Below, piece after piece: positions 24,971 to 32,192 of a DNA stretch of 64,000 nt. The translations under genes were made by a program, and so were the position numbers. The stretch's first letter is position 1. Every line of letters begins with the position of its first letter. The notes beneath the pieces are model-generated. The model had not been told where the DNA came from. It made no database searches and saw only the letters and a list, made by a program, of their open reading frames with translations. This DNA comes from G965267335 sp965267335 (GTDB taxonomy: Bacteria; Bacteroidota; Bacteroidia; Cytophagales; JAAEPT01). The DNA is taken from the NCBI GenBank assembly GCA_965267335.1, contig OZ253953.1:868001-932000 (forward strand), written 5' to 3'.

Positions 24971-25020
24971 TACAAACGTTTGTAAACGTGTACAAACGCA
25001 TACAAACGTAAGTAAGCGTT
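24971..25020. repeat. Five phased 10-bp repeats (TACAAACG-type) upstream of ssb
   Basis: Five consecutive 10-mers read TACAAACGTT, TGTAAACGTG, TACAAACGCA, TACAAACGTA and AGTAAGCGTT. The first 14 bp (TACAAACGTTTGTA) form a perfect palindrome with a central CG, like operators of LacI-type repressors. The array lies between the divergent esterase promoter and the ssb gene, about 110 bp before the ssb ATG. Confidence 0.7.
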
Positions 25021-25130
25021 TATTAGACGAATAATCCTTTTACCCCTCCCTTACTTTGCCAATGTCAAACGACAAGTGCTTGATTCATCAGGCACAGAAA
25101 TTAAATCTTTAACACGTAAAATTTACAACT

Positions 25131-25466
25131 ATGAATCACTTAAGAAATCGCGTACAGTTAATCGGTCACCTGGGTAAAGATCCTGAAATCTTCAAATTTG
25201 ATAACGGACAAATCAAAGCGCGTGTCACTATCGCAACCAATGAAATCTATAAAAACAAAAAGGGTGAAAAAGTTAAGGATACCACCTGGCATAATGTAGT
25301 CATGTTCGGTAAAACCGCTGAGCTGGCTGAGCGCTTCCTGGTCAAAGGCAATGAAGTGGGTATCGATGGTAAGATTACCTACCGCTCCTATGAGGATAAG
25401 GAAAGTAATAAGCGATTTGTCACGGAGATTGTTGCTTCGGAATTGATGTTGATGGGTAAGAAATAG
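25131..25466 (+). CDS. ssb: Single-stranded DNA-binding protein, short form
   Basis: This 111-residue OB-fold protein binds single-stranded DNA. The N-terminus NHLRNRVQLIGHLGKDPEI, the TKVTIATNE-like strand, and DTTWHNVVMFGKTAELAERF are the classic SSB blocks. The protein stops right after the OB fold (ELMLMGKK); it has no flexible linker and no acidic C-terminal tip, the part that recruits repair and replication partners. It is therefore probably an accessory SSB rather than the main replicative one. A weak TTACTTTG box lies at 25051-25058. A phased 10-bp repeat array lies just upstream, so expression is likely regulated. Downstream are 413 bp of repeats without genes. Confidence 0.93.
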   Translation: MNHLRNRVQLIGHLGKDPEIFKFDNGQIKARVTIATNEIYKNKKGEKVKDTTWHNVVMFGKTAELAERFLVKGNEVGIDGKITYRSYEDKESNKRFVTEIVASELMLMGKK

Positions 25467-25879
25467 TTATTATTTAACCGCAGAGACGCTGAGTTCGCAG
25501 AGTTTTCCTTTGCATCTTGGCGACTTTGCGGTTTCAACAAAGAGATAATAGGAATGAAATCTAACTCGCTTGTCTAATTAATGGAAGCCATTACTTCGGA
25601 GTTAATACTGATGAAGTAGGAACTAGTTTTTATTTAAACCTGCCTGCGGTAGGCAGGCGCAAAGAAAATAAGAATAATCCTACAGAGCTAATCTAAAGGA
25701 AACCTTTGCGTACCTACTGAGCTGTAAAGCGAGGTAGGTCTTTGCGTTAAATTTCTTGTAGTTAATGAAAATCAACTCTCATCTAATCTAAAGGACTTCG
25801 CGGTGTCATAGAAAACAACCTCAGTGTTGTAAACCAAAAATGCCCATCTCAAATCGTGCGTTGAAAAACCCGATGAGGA
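25467..25879. repeat. Gene-free region of CGC-type palindromic and direct repeats
   Basis: No gene is visible in these 413 bp. The stretch contains: a repeat starting AACCGCAGAGACGC at 25476 whose partner TGCGGTT ends at 25533, forming 7-bp inverted ends; a hairpin CCTGCCT-GCGGT-AGGCAGG at 25639-25657; a second inverted pair around ACCTAC...GTAGGT near 25711-25738; two copies of CTAATCTAAAGGA (25688-25700 and 25783-25795); and several CTTTGCG / TTCGCGG fragments. The AACCGC(A/G)GAGACGC core recurs at 34488 and, inverted, at 34947. These look like dispersed palindromic intergenic elements, some degenerate. Confidence 0.7.
25639..25657. repeat. Perfect 7-bp hairpin within the repeat region
   Basis: CCTGCCT (25639-25645), loop GCGGT, AGGCAGG (25651-25657). 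No T-run follows, so it is a structural repeat and not a terminator. Confidence 0.75.
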
Positions 25880-26470
25880 TTAATCTTTAATTTTAAAATC
25901 AGCGTTAAAAGCAAAATCACTTACCGGTTTCCTTTCCTGAGGCTTGTGTTCGTCCTCGGCAATATCTTCAGGTATGTCACTAAGTTCGCCCGGATACCCA
26001 AATGCAATGCCTGTAGCTATTCCATATCCTTCGGGAATATCAAACAGCTCCCTAATCTTTTCACGTTCTATACCGCCCATCTGATGGACATAAATACCCA
26101 TATCGGTTGCCTGAGTAGTTAAGTTACCGATAGCCAGTCCCAGATCATGCCAGGCATGAATGTTTTCGCTATTATCCTTCTTGAAGTGTTCTTTTGTGAC
26201 TGTAATGGCCAGTGCCCCGGCTGTATGCGCCCAGCTTTGGTTCCACTCAACCAGGCAACCTAATAATTTTTGAAAATTCTCCTCTTCCGAACGAATGGCG
26301 TAGATAATATTCCAGGGTTGCTCGTTATAGCAAGATGCTGCCCAACGCATAGCCTCGAAAAGTTGATTCATTTGTTCATGGGTCAGACTTTCCATGCTGA
26401 AAGCCCGGGGACTCCATCGATCGGTGATAATTTTATTTACAGGATATTTCGGATTGACTTGTGGCTTCAT
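25880..26470 (-). CDS. Nitroreductase family protein
   Basis: This 196-residue FMN-dependent oxidoreductase of the nitroreductase superfamily begins MKPQVNPKYPVNKIITDRWS. Conserved blocks are RWSPRAF (FMN phosphate binding), RWAASCYNEQPW (about residues 43-54) and the late GIATGIAFGYPGE. The usual activities are NAD(P)H-dependent reduction of nitroaromatics, quinones or enones; substrate cannot be read. The ATG at 26470 is chosen over an upstream start at 26485 because it gives the standard N-terminus. It is the last gene of a probable three-gene operon with LapA-like and CHAT-TPR genes (gaps of about 45 and 21 bp). Confidence 0.9.
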   Translation of the reverse strand: MKPQVNPKYPVNKIITDRWSPRAFSMESLTHEQMNQLFEAMRWAASCYNEQPWNIIYAIRSEEENFQKLLGCLVEWNQSWAHTAGALAITVTKEHFKKDNSENIHAWHDLGLAIGNLTTQATDMGIYVHQMGGIEREKIRELFDIPEGYGIATGIAFGYPGELSDIPEDIAEDEHKPQERKPVSDFAFNADFKIKD

Positions 26471-26515
26471 ATATAGTAGTAACAAAAATTATAAGAGAGA
26501 GTCAACCCTATTGGG

Positions 26516-26839
26516 TTATTTCTCGTCTTCTTCCTCTTCAGCTTCCCGAATTGCTTTTGGTTCAACATCGATCACCTGAGCTGTTGGCTTTTCTTTATTC
26601 TTCTTTCTGAGCACTTGCGTTAACCATCCGGCAAAGAAGCCTAATCCAAATGTCATGAAAATCAGAATAGCCAGTCTTACATGTAGATTAGCAAATATGA
26701 GGTGGATTTCTACGGACTGCCAGTTGAGAGCAATAAAGGTCAGCACAATCAGAATTAGTACTGCAAGTAGTATATTCTTAAAAGTATATTTCTTACCGGA
26801 AATAACAATACCCGCTCTTTTATCATTTTTCTCACTCAT
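26516..26839 (-). CDS. LapA-domain (DUF1049) inner-membrane protein
   Basis: This 107-residue protein has two hydrophobic helices (about residues 19-39 and 54-76) separated by NWQSVEIHLIFANLHVRL, then a charged tail (RKKNKEKPT ... REAEEEEDEK). The arrangement and the two-helix domain match the lipopolysaccharide-assembly A domain family (LapA/YciS). In Proteobacteria LapA works with LapB in regulating LPS synthesis; whether the Bacteroidota protein does the same is not known. It lies between the CHAT-TPR and nitroreductase genes on the same strand. Confidence 0.78.
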   Translation of the reverse strand: MSEKNDKRAGIVISGKKYTFKNILLAVLILIVLTFIALNWQSVEIHLIFANLHVRLAILIFMTFGLGFFAGWLTQVLRKKNKEKPTAQVIDVEPKAIREAEEEEDEK

Positions 26840-26860
26840 AGTGAATCAGTTTAGTTCCTT

Positions 26861-29407
26861 TTATTCGCCTATCATTACGAAAGCCCCCCAGTAATAGGGG
26901 TGTTCATACTTTAATTTTATGCTATTTTGAGCAATTTTAAAAGCTTCGTGTTTATTTCCTGTTCGTAACCATTCTTTATAAAAGGCATACATCAACTCGT
27001 AGGTTGCTTTATCATCAACCTTCCAATGACTCATCAAGATCGTTTTCGCACCTGCAATTTTTAGGGCTCTATACATTCCATATACTCCTTCTCCTTTCTT
27101 TATTTCACCCAGACCTGTCTCACAGGCTGACAATACCACTAATTGTGTACTATCTAATCTGAGGCTTGTCGCTTCCATCGCAGTAAGAATACCATCTTCC
27201 TTACTCTTCACATTATCACGATAATAATTTGTTACACCCGCCAGTATTAATCCGGATCGGATCATCGGATTGACCATATGGTCTCGGTGGTCTTTATCGT
27301 AGGTTTTTATACTATCGTTTTGCTCACCTACAAAAAAGCCATGAGTAGCAATGTGTAGTACAGTAGGATTGTCAATATCCTTGAGTGTGGATTCGGTTGC
27401 CTCTTTTCCGGTATATATCTTGGCTTTCCATTCAGTTGGATTCTCATTGATCAGTCCGGCTATGTCGTTAACCTCGCTTTCTGTAGCTGGTAAATCTGGG
27501 AAATGTGCATCCTTGACCAGCTGTGCGTACCTTTTCTGGCCGGCTTCCAGGTGTTCCACTGAAGGAGGTGTATTGTCAGAAGTATTTAATTCTGAAATCA
27601 AAAAGTCTGGTCGCCCGAACAAGACCGCAGATTTAGCACCGGACATGGCAAAAACATCTTGGGTGCTAAATTCAATAATATCAGAAGTCTTTGTTACCAG
27701 GTGGACATTCAACTCATTGAGTAAGTACTTTGCCGAGTCTGTGTGATATAGAGCACCAAGGTTTAGTTGATTGTATACCCCATCCGGTGAGAGATACACA
27801 GTCTTTACTCTGCCTAGTTCTTTTTGAATGGGTAGCCAGTAGCGGTCATAAGACTTCATGTCCTTTACCTTATGTTTTATGGAATTTTTGTAATTATTCA
27901 GATAGATGGTTTCCATCTCTTCACCCTCTGGCAAAATAACTAATCTCATAGCCTTACGAGTACCCTTACGAATAACCAGCGCAAGATAATGTGTTTGTTG
28001 ATCCTCTGTGTGGTACCGAATAATTTCAACTGCAGCCTCATCATTCTGTAGTTTCTTGTACACAGCTTTCCAGTCTTGTTTGGTAGATTCTCCCGCATGC
28101 TTAAAGGTTTGAGATTTTAAGGCCAGCTGCTTTTCCAGCTCCTGGATTTCTAGTTCCAGCTGAGCTTTATTGGAGCCAAGGCTAGACTGATCTGTGAGAG
28201 AAACGGATATGGTAGTAGCGTATTCATTTTTCTTCTTTTGCCATTTAGAGTAAAGACCAATTAGTTCCTCATCACCGCTGTTGAGAATTTGGTCTTTAAC
28301 CTTACCTCGTTCATTAAGCAGAAGAGCTTTGGTTTGAAGCTGGTTATCGTACATTCGATACAATAATTTATGATCTGACTTATACCTTTTCAAAACAAAG
28401 GCATCATAGGTTTCCAGTCGGGATTTTAGAGAGTTGTAAAAATTATTTTTCTCAGCTTCAGTAAGTGAGGGGAAGTACTCATTTATCTGAAAGAAAAGGT
28501 TATCCAGAACTTTGTGGTAGTAGTTTTGAGCTTCGAAGAGATTATTAGTCTTCTCCATGTGCATACCGATTTCATAAAGCAAGTCGTTGTATTCCGGGTG
28601 ATCTTCTCCCAGCTTCCACTTGAGTATTTTTTCGGCATGGAGGAAGTACTCTTCTGATTTTTTATATTCCTCTCTCTTATCCAGAACTATAGCCAGGTTG
28701 GCGAGTGTCCTTGCAAAAGACACATTCTCTTCACCTACCAGTTCTTTTTTAATTGCCAGAGCCTGGAGGTAGTATTGCTCTGCTAAGCTGTCCCTGCCTG
28801 TTTTGGAAAACAGGCCTGCCATATTATTCAGTGTGTACGAATAGGAAAGTGTCTTACCTGATTTCTCTTTGATCTTCAGAGCGAGATTGTAATACTTTTC
28901 GGCATTCTCATATTGGGGGATAGATTTATAAAGATTGCCCAGGTTGTTATAGATAGATGCAATGGTCTTTTCATTTTTGTCCTCATCCCGTAGACAAATT
29001 TTGAGGGCCTTCATATAATCAGATTCACTTTCATCGTAAAGGCCCATTCTGAAGTATAGCCCGGCAGTGTTGAAAAGGTGCCTGGAATATTTTTGGCTGG
29101 AAGTCTTGCCTCTTTTTCTATACCAGTGTTCTACTTCATTAAAACAGGCTTCAGCCGCTACGTAATCTGCCAATTGTGTATTGATATACCCCAGTTTTTC
29201 CTGGACATAGTAATAGCGTTCCGAATCTTTGCCTTCCTCTGCTATGATTTTGGTTTTTGCTTCATTGGCCCATTCTGCGGCTGTGATCCAACCACCAACG
29301 TTTATGTACTGACGCGTAAGTTCCAGGAGCTTATCAATATCCTGTGAGAAAAGAATTGCCGGACTCAATACGAAGACAAAAATCAGTATGGGTATACGTA
29401 TCTTCAA
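26861..29407 (-). CDS. Exported TPR-CHAT (caspase-like) protein
   Basis: This is a protein of about 848 residues. It has an N-terminal signal peptide (IPILIFVFVLSPAILFSQ), about eight TPR repeats (residues ~75-330, e.g. KTIASIYNNLGNLYKSIPQY), a coiled-coil-like linker rich in Lys/Glu (~360-440), and a C-terminal CHAT domain. The catalytic pair expected of CHAT caspase-like proteases is present: His689 in HIATHGFF and Cys762 in LSACETGLG. CHAT-TPR proteins act as peptidases in defence and stress pathways, but most are cytoplasmic; the signal peptide here points to the envelope. The start is TTG at 29407 or at 29428; no ATG exists, and 29407 gives the better signal peptide. It is divergent from chaN-like with almost no gap. 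Confidence 0.85.
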   Translation of the reverse strand: MKIRIPILIFVFVLSPAILFSQDIDKLLELTRQYINVGGWITAAEWANEAKTKIIAEEGKDSERYYYVQEKLGYINTQLADYVAAEACFNEVEHWYRKRGKTSSQKYSRHLFNTAGLYFRMGLYDESESDYMKALKICLRDEDKNEKTIASIYNNLGNLYKSIPQYENAEKYYNLALKIKEKSGKTLSYSYTLNNMAGLFSKTGRDSLAEQYYLQALAIKKELVGEENVSFARTLANLAIVLDKREEYKKSEEYFLHAEKILKWKLGEDHPEYNDLLYEIGMHMEKTNNLFEAQNYYHKVLDNLFFQINEYFPSLTEAEKNNFYNSLKSRLETYDAFVLKRYKSDHKLLYRMYDNQLQTKALLLNERGKVKDQILNSGDEELIGLYSKWQKKKNEYATTISVSLTDQSSLGSNKAQLELEIQELEKQLALKSQTFKHAGESTKQDWKAVYKKLQNDEAAVEIIRYHTEDQQTHYLALVIRKGTRKAMRLVILPEGEEMETIYLNNYKNSIKHKVKDMKSYDRYWLPIQKELGRVKTVYLSPDGVYNQLNLGALYHTDSAKYLLNELNVHLVTKTSDIIEFSTQDVFAMSGAKSAVLFGRPDFLISELNTSDNTPPSVEHLEAGQKRYAQLVKDAHFPDLPATESEVNDIAGLINENPTEWKAKIYTGKEATESTLKDIDNPTVLHIATHGFFVGEQNDSIKTYDKDHRDHMVNPMIRSGLILAGVTNYYRDNVKSKEDGILTAMEATSLRLDSTQLVVLSACETGLGEIKKGEGVYGMYRALKIAGAKTILMSHWKVDDKATYELMYAFYKEWLRTGNKHEAFKIAQNSIKLKYEHPYYWGAFVMIGE

Positions 29408-29430
29408 AGGAACACTGTTAAATTGCAAAT

Positions 29431-30285
29431 ATGCGACTAATCTACGGAATATCTTTCCTTTGCCTCTGGTTATTCAGCAACGCCTACACTCAAAGCACGG
29501 ATTCATCTGGTTATGCAATTTATGATAAGCTGGGAAATCAAAGAGAGTTTCATACCCTACTAGGGCACACCAAACTGATAGATATAGTCCTTTGGGGAGA
29601 GTTGCATGATGCAAAGACAGGTCATGATCTTCAATTAGAATTCGTTAAAAAAATGGATGATTACCGTAATGGTGAGATCATAATAGGAATGGAAATGTTT
29701 GAATCGGACGACCAGCTAAAGATCGATGAATATTTATCCGGAAAAATCAGCCAAAAGAGCTTTGAAACGGAAGCCCGCATCTGGAGTAATTACGAAACAG
29801 ACTACAAGCCAATTGTAGAGTATGCAAAAGAAAACGAAATTCCAGTAATCGCAACGAACATTCCGCGCAGATATGCCTCCATGGTCTATAAAAAAGGCCT
29901 TGAATCACTTGATGAACTTTCCAAAGAAGCCAAAAAATATATCGCTCCCTTACCAATAGTGGTTGACATGACGCTCGGTTGTTACAAAGAAATGTTATCT
30001 ATGGGTATGGGACATGCGGGAGAAAACTTCCCAAATGCGCAGGCTGTGAAAGATGCTACTATGGCCCACTTTATTCTTAAGAAAAGGGACAAGAAAAAGC
30101 TCTTCATACATTTCAATGGTAATTATCATTCAAAAGATTATGAGGGGATTAACTGGTACCTGAGGAAAAAGAAGAAATCACTCAATATTCTGACTATAGC
30201 AACTGTATATCAAGATGATATCACCACTCTGGAAAAGGAGCACATAGGTGAAGCAGACTTTATTATTTGTTTGGAAAATCCGTAA
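29431..30285 (+). CDS. ChaN family (haem-binding uptake, Tiki-superfamily) protein
   Basis: This 284-residue exported protein has a signal peptide (LIYGISFLCLWLFSNAYTQS) and the ChaN/Tiki-like domain: VLWGELHDAKTGHDLQLE (about residues 52-69), IIGMEMFESDDQL and a late HFNGNYHSKDYEGINWYL (about 225-242). ChaN of Campylobacter binds haem and is linked to iron uptake; the superfamily also includes metal-dependent proteases (TraB/TIKI). Candidate metal ligands are Glu in GELHD and the late His residues. The ATG at 29431 is two bases away from a possible TTG start of the divergent CHAT gene, so the two promoters must lie inside the opposite coding regions. Haem role is inferred from family only. 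Confidence 0.8.
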   Translation: MRLIYGISFLCLWLFSNAYTQSTDSSGYAIYDKLGNQREFHTLLGHTKLIDIVLWGELHDAKTGHDLQLEFVKKMDDYRNGEIIIGMEMFESDDQLKIDEYLSGKISQKSFETEARIWSNYETDYKPIVEYAKENEIPVIATNIPRRYASMVYKKGLESLDELSKEAKKYIAPLPIVVDMTLGCYKEMLSMGMGHAGENFPNAQAVKDATMAHFILKKRDKKKLFIHFNGNYHSKDYEGINWYLRKKKKSLNILTIATVYQDDITTLEKEHIGEADFIICLENP

Positions 30286-30331
30286 ACAAATTTTGATCGT
30301 ATGTGTTATATATTAAAAATCAACGCATTAT

Positions 30332-31060
30332 ATGAAGTCCCTCACGCTTGCCTTACTTATATTTCCGGTGGTGCTAACCTTAGGTTGCAAGAAAGATGAA
30401 GGAGATATAACAATGAACACTACGGAAACTACAGACACCACCGGGAATAATGCTGGTCCCTTTACCTTTTTGGCTCTCGGAGACTCCTATACTATTGGTC
30501 AGGGTGTAAGTATTGATGAACGATGGCCGGTGCAATTGAAAGACTCACTGGTTACGGATGGGATAGAGATGCAGAATCCAATGATCATAGCGCAAACCGG
30601 ATGGAGAACAGACAACCTCGACAACGGGATAAACAATGCCAATCTGGGAGATACCGTCTTTGACCTGGTTAGTATTCTAATTGGGGTAAACAACCAATAT
30701 CAGGGAAGACCGGTTGAAGAGTTCAGGGCTGAGTACATTGATTTGCTACAGAGAGCTATTGATTTTGCTGGTGGCGATAAGAATCATGTAATCGTACTTT
30801 CTATTCCAGATTACGGTGTGACACCATTTGGCTACAGCAACAAAGATGCGATAGCTGCGGCCATAGATGAATTTAATGCCGAAAAGCAAGAGGTTACGGA
30901 CAGTATGGGTGTTCGTTTTTACAATATCACTGAAATCTCCAGAGAAGCGGAGACAGACAAATCACTCATTGCCGGAGATAGTCTCCATCCTTCAGGGAAG
31001 ATGTACAAGCGATGGGTTGATGTTATCTATGATGATGTCAAGCAAACTATTGCTCCTTAG
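30332..31060 (+). CDS. SGNH/GDSL-family lipoprotein hydrolase
   Basis: This 242-residue exported hydrolase has a lipobox at LTLGC (Cys about residue 19), a Thr-rich spacer, then the GDSL-type block TFLALGDSYTIGQGV with the nucleophile Ser (about residue 52), block III SILIGVNNQYQG (Asn, about residues 111-122) and block V SLHPSGKMYKRW with the catalytic Asp-x-x-His equivalent (DSLHPSG). This is a complete set of catalytic residues. Substrates may be acyl or acetyl esters of glycans or lipids. Upstream lies ChaN (46 bp gap). Its 3' end overlaps by 14 bp the convergent phosphodiester glycosidase gene. Confidence 0.88.
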   Translation: MKSLTLALLIFPVVLTLGCKKDEGDITMNTTETTDTTGNNAGPFTFLALGDSYTIGQGVSIDERWPVQLKDSLVTDGIEMQNPMIIAQTGWRTDNLDNGINNANLGDTVFDLVSILIGVNNQYQGRPVEEFRAEYIDLLQRAIDFAGGDKNHVIVLSIPDYGVTPFGYSNKDAIAAAIDEFNAEKQEVTDSMGVRFYNITEISREAETDKSLIAGDSLHPSGKMYKRWVDVIYDDVKQTIAP

Positions 31061-32015
31061 CTACGACTCCAATTACATTAGGTATCTCCCAAAATCTATT
31101 GTTATCATCTGATTCAAAGAAACCGGTTTCATAGCTACCCATCATTTCAACTTTTTTCTTTGGGTGATTGATATAGAATGATGCCTCGGGGCCTCCTTCT
31201 AAGTACATTACATTTTTCACATCCGGAAGTACACTTTTAATATTTATAGCGAGATCATGTACGGAAAACGGTGATCGGCTAAAAATAAAATATGCGTAAT
31301 GTGCTTTGTCTTCGCCAATACAAACGGTACTCCAGTACTTTTTTTGTTGAGACCAAACAATTCTTTGCCCTTCATCAATAATTCTTATGCCCTGAATCAG
31401 GGTGTTGTACTTAGTCCGAAGCGAATCAAATTTCTGATACTTGCGATCAATAATCTGAAACGGAGGCACAGACCTATCTTTAGCATCAAAGGCTACTACG
31501 GTATTATCAGAAGTGAGGTGTGCATTATTGTAGAAGTCACCATTTTTCATGAAAGCTGTATTGGTCCCGTGCTCATCAAACTGAAACATGCCTGCATTGA
31601 CAAGTGCTATATAATTGTGTTTTATAGCCCAACGAGGAGCTGTTTTGAATGAAGTTTTTAGTTCCTTGGCGTTACTCAATTCCAACTTAAACCTATCAGG
31701 ATTGACCATCAATATTCTGATTTTGGAGTCTCCGATACTGCTTCTGATGGGGCCTCTAACTTCAAGGTAGGACAGACCTTCTTCAAGAATTTCCCACTGT
31801 TTGTACTCTCTTTTAGTATTGGTAAAAGTTAATTCCGTGGCTTGAGTCGATTCATCTGTGTAGAATGTATCAACTATAACTACTGAGTCTTTAGCAGGTT
31901 CTTTGATTGAATCTTTAGTTATAGTTATTTCGGATTCAGGCTTTTCCTCGTTCTTTTCGGAATAAGGAGAGCTGCAAGCCGCCAGCGCTGTAAATAACAA
32001 AAAACACCTTTTCAT
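31047..32015 (-). CDS. Phosphodiester glycosidase family (NAGPA/DUF2233) lipoprotein
   Basis: This 322-residue exported protein has a lipobox (ALAACSS, Cys about residue 14) and an acidic Ser/Thr linker. The domain then resembles N-acetylglucosamine-1-phosphodiester alpha-N-acetylglucosaminidase (NAGPA): HNYIALVNAGMFQFD (about residues 135-149), a middle TAFMKNGDFYN and a late NVMYLEGGPEASFYIN (about 272-287). The G-M-F/E-G-G-P signatures are typical. In bacteria related domains act on sugar-phosphodiester bonds of cell-wall polymers or secreted glycans. It ends overlapping the SGNH gene and is separated by 177 bp of repeats from the divergent AAA ATPase gene. Confidence 0.82.
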   Translation of the reverse strand: MKRCFLLFTALAACSSPYSEKNEEKPESEITITKDSIKEPAKDSVVIVDTFYTDESTQATELTFTNTKREYKQWEILEEGLSYLEVRGPIRSSIGDSKIRILMVNPDRFKLELSNAKELKTSFKTAPRWAIKHNYIALVNAGMFQFDEHGTNTAFMKNGDFYNNAHLTSDNTVVAFDAKDRSVPPFQIIDRKYQKFDSLRTKYNTLIQGIRIIDEGQRIVWSQQKKYWSTVCIGEDKAHYAYFIFSRSPFSVHDLAINIKSVLPDVKNVMYLEGGPEASFYINHPKKKVEMMGSYETGFFESDDNNRFWEIPNVIGVVAKEQ

Positions 32016-32097
32016 GATGCTATAATGAAGCTTTGTAAAATGGTTACAAAGACTATAAAAAAGCTAAAAATTTAATTATAGGGTATTTTTTCTAATT

Positions 32098-32184
32098 TTA
32101 CCCTTATTTTATTACAAAAATTACCTAATTTTACCCTTATTATGGTACAAAAAAAGCTAAAAATTACCCTTATTCTGTTACAAA
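32098..32184. repeat. Three 21-bp direct repeats at an exact 33-bp period
   Basis: Copies start at 32098, 32131 and 32164. Each begins TTACCCTTATT, has a short variable core (TTAT, ATGG, CTGT) and ends TACAAA. Spacing is exactly 33 bp, about three turns of the helix. The last copy ends 8 bp before the TTG start of the ATPase gene. A related half-unit (GGTTACAAA) is at 32042-32050, and the block AAAAAAGCTAAAAATT occurs twice. Confidence 0.75.
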
Positions 32185-32192
32185 CTTAAGCT

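Noticed and set aside
24971..25020. 10-bp repeat array considered as replication iterons
   Set aside because: No initiator gene, DnaA boxes or AT-rich unwinding element stands near it, and it is positioned like an operator.
27351..27746. 131-codon antisense frame inside the CHAT protease gene
   Set aside because: It lies entirely within a gene with intact catalytic motifs and has low-information composition.
32098..32184. Three regularly spaced repeats considered as a CRISPR array
   Set aside because: The gaps are only 12 bp and A/T-rich, repeats are 21 bp and not fully identical, and there are no cas genes. A regulatory array fits better.
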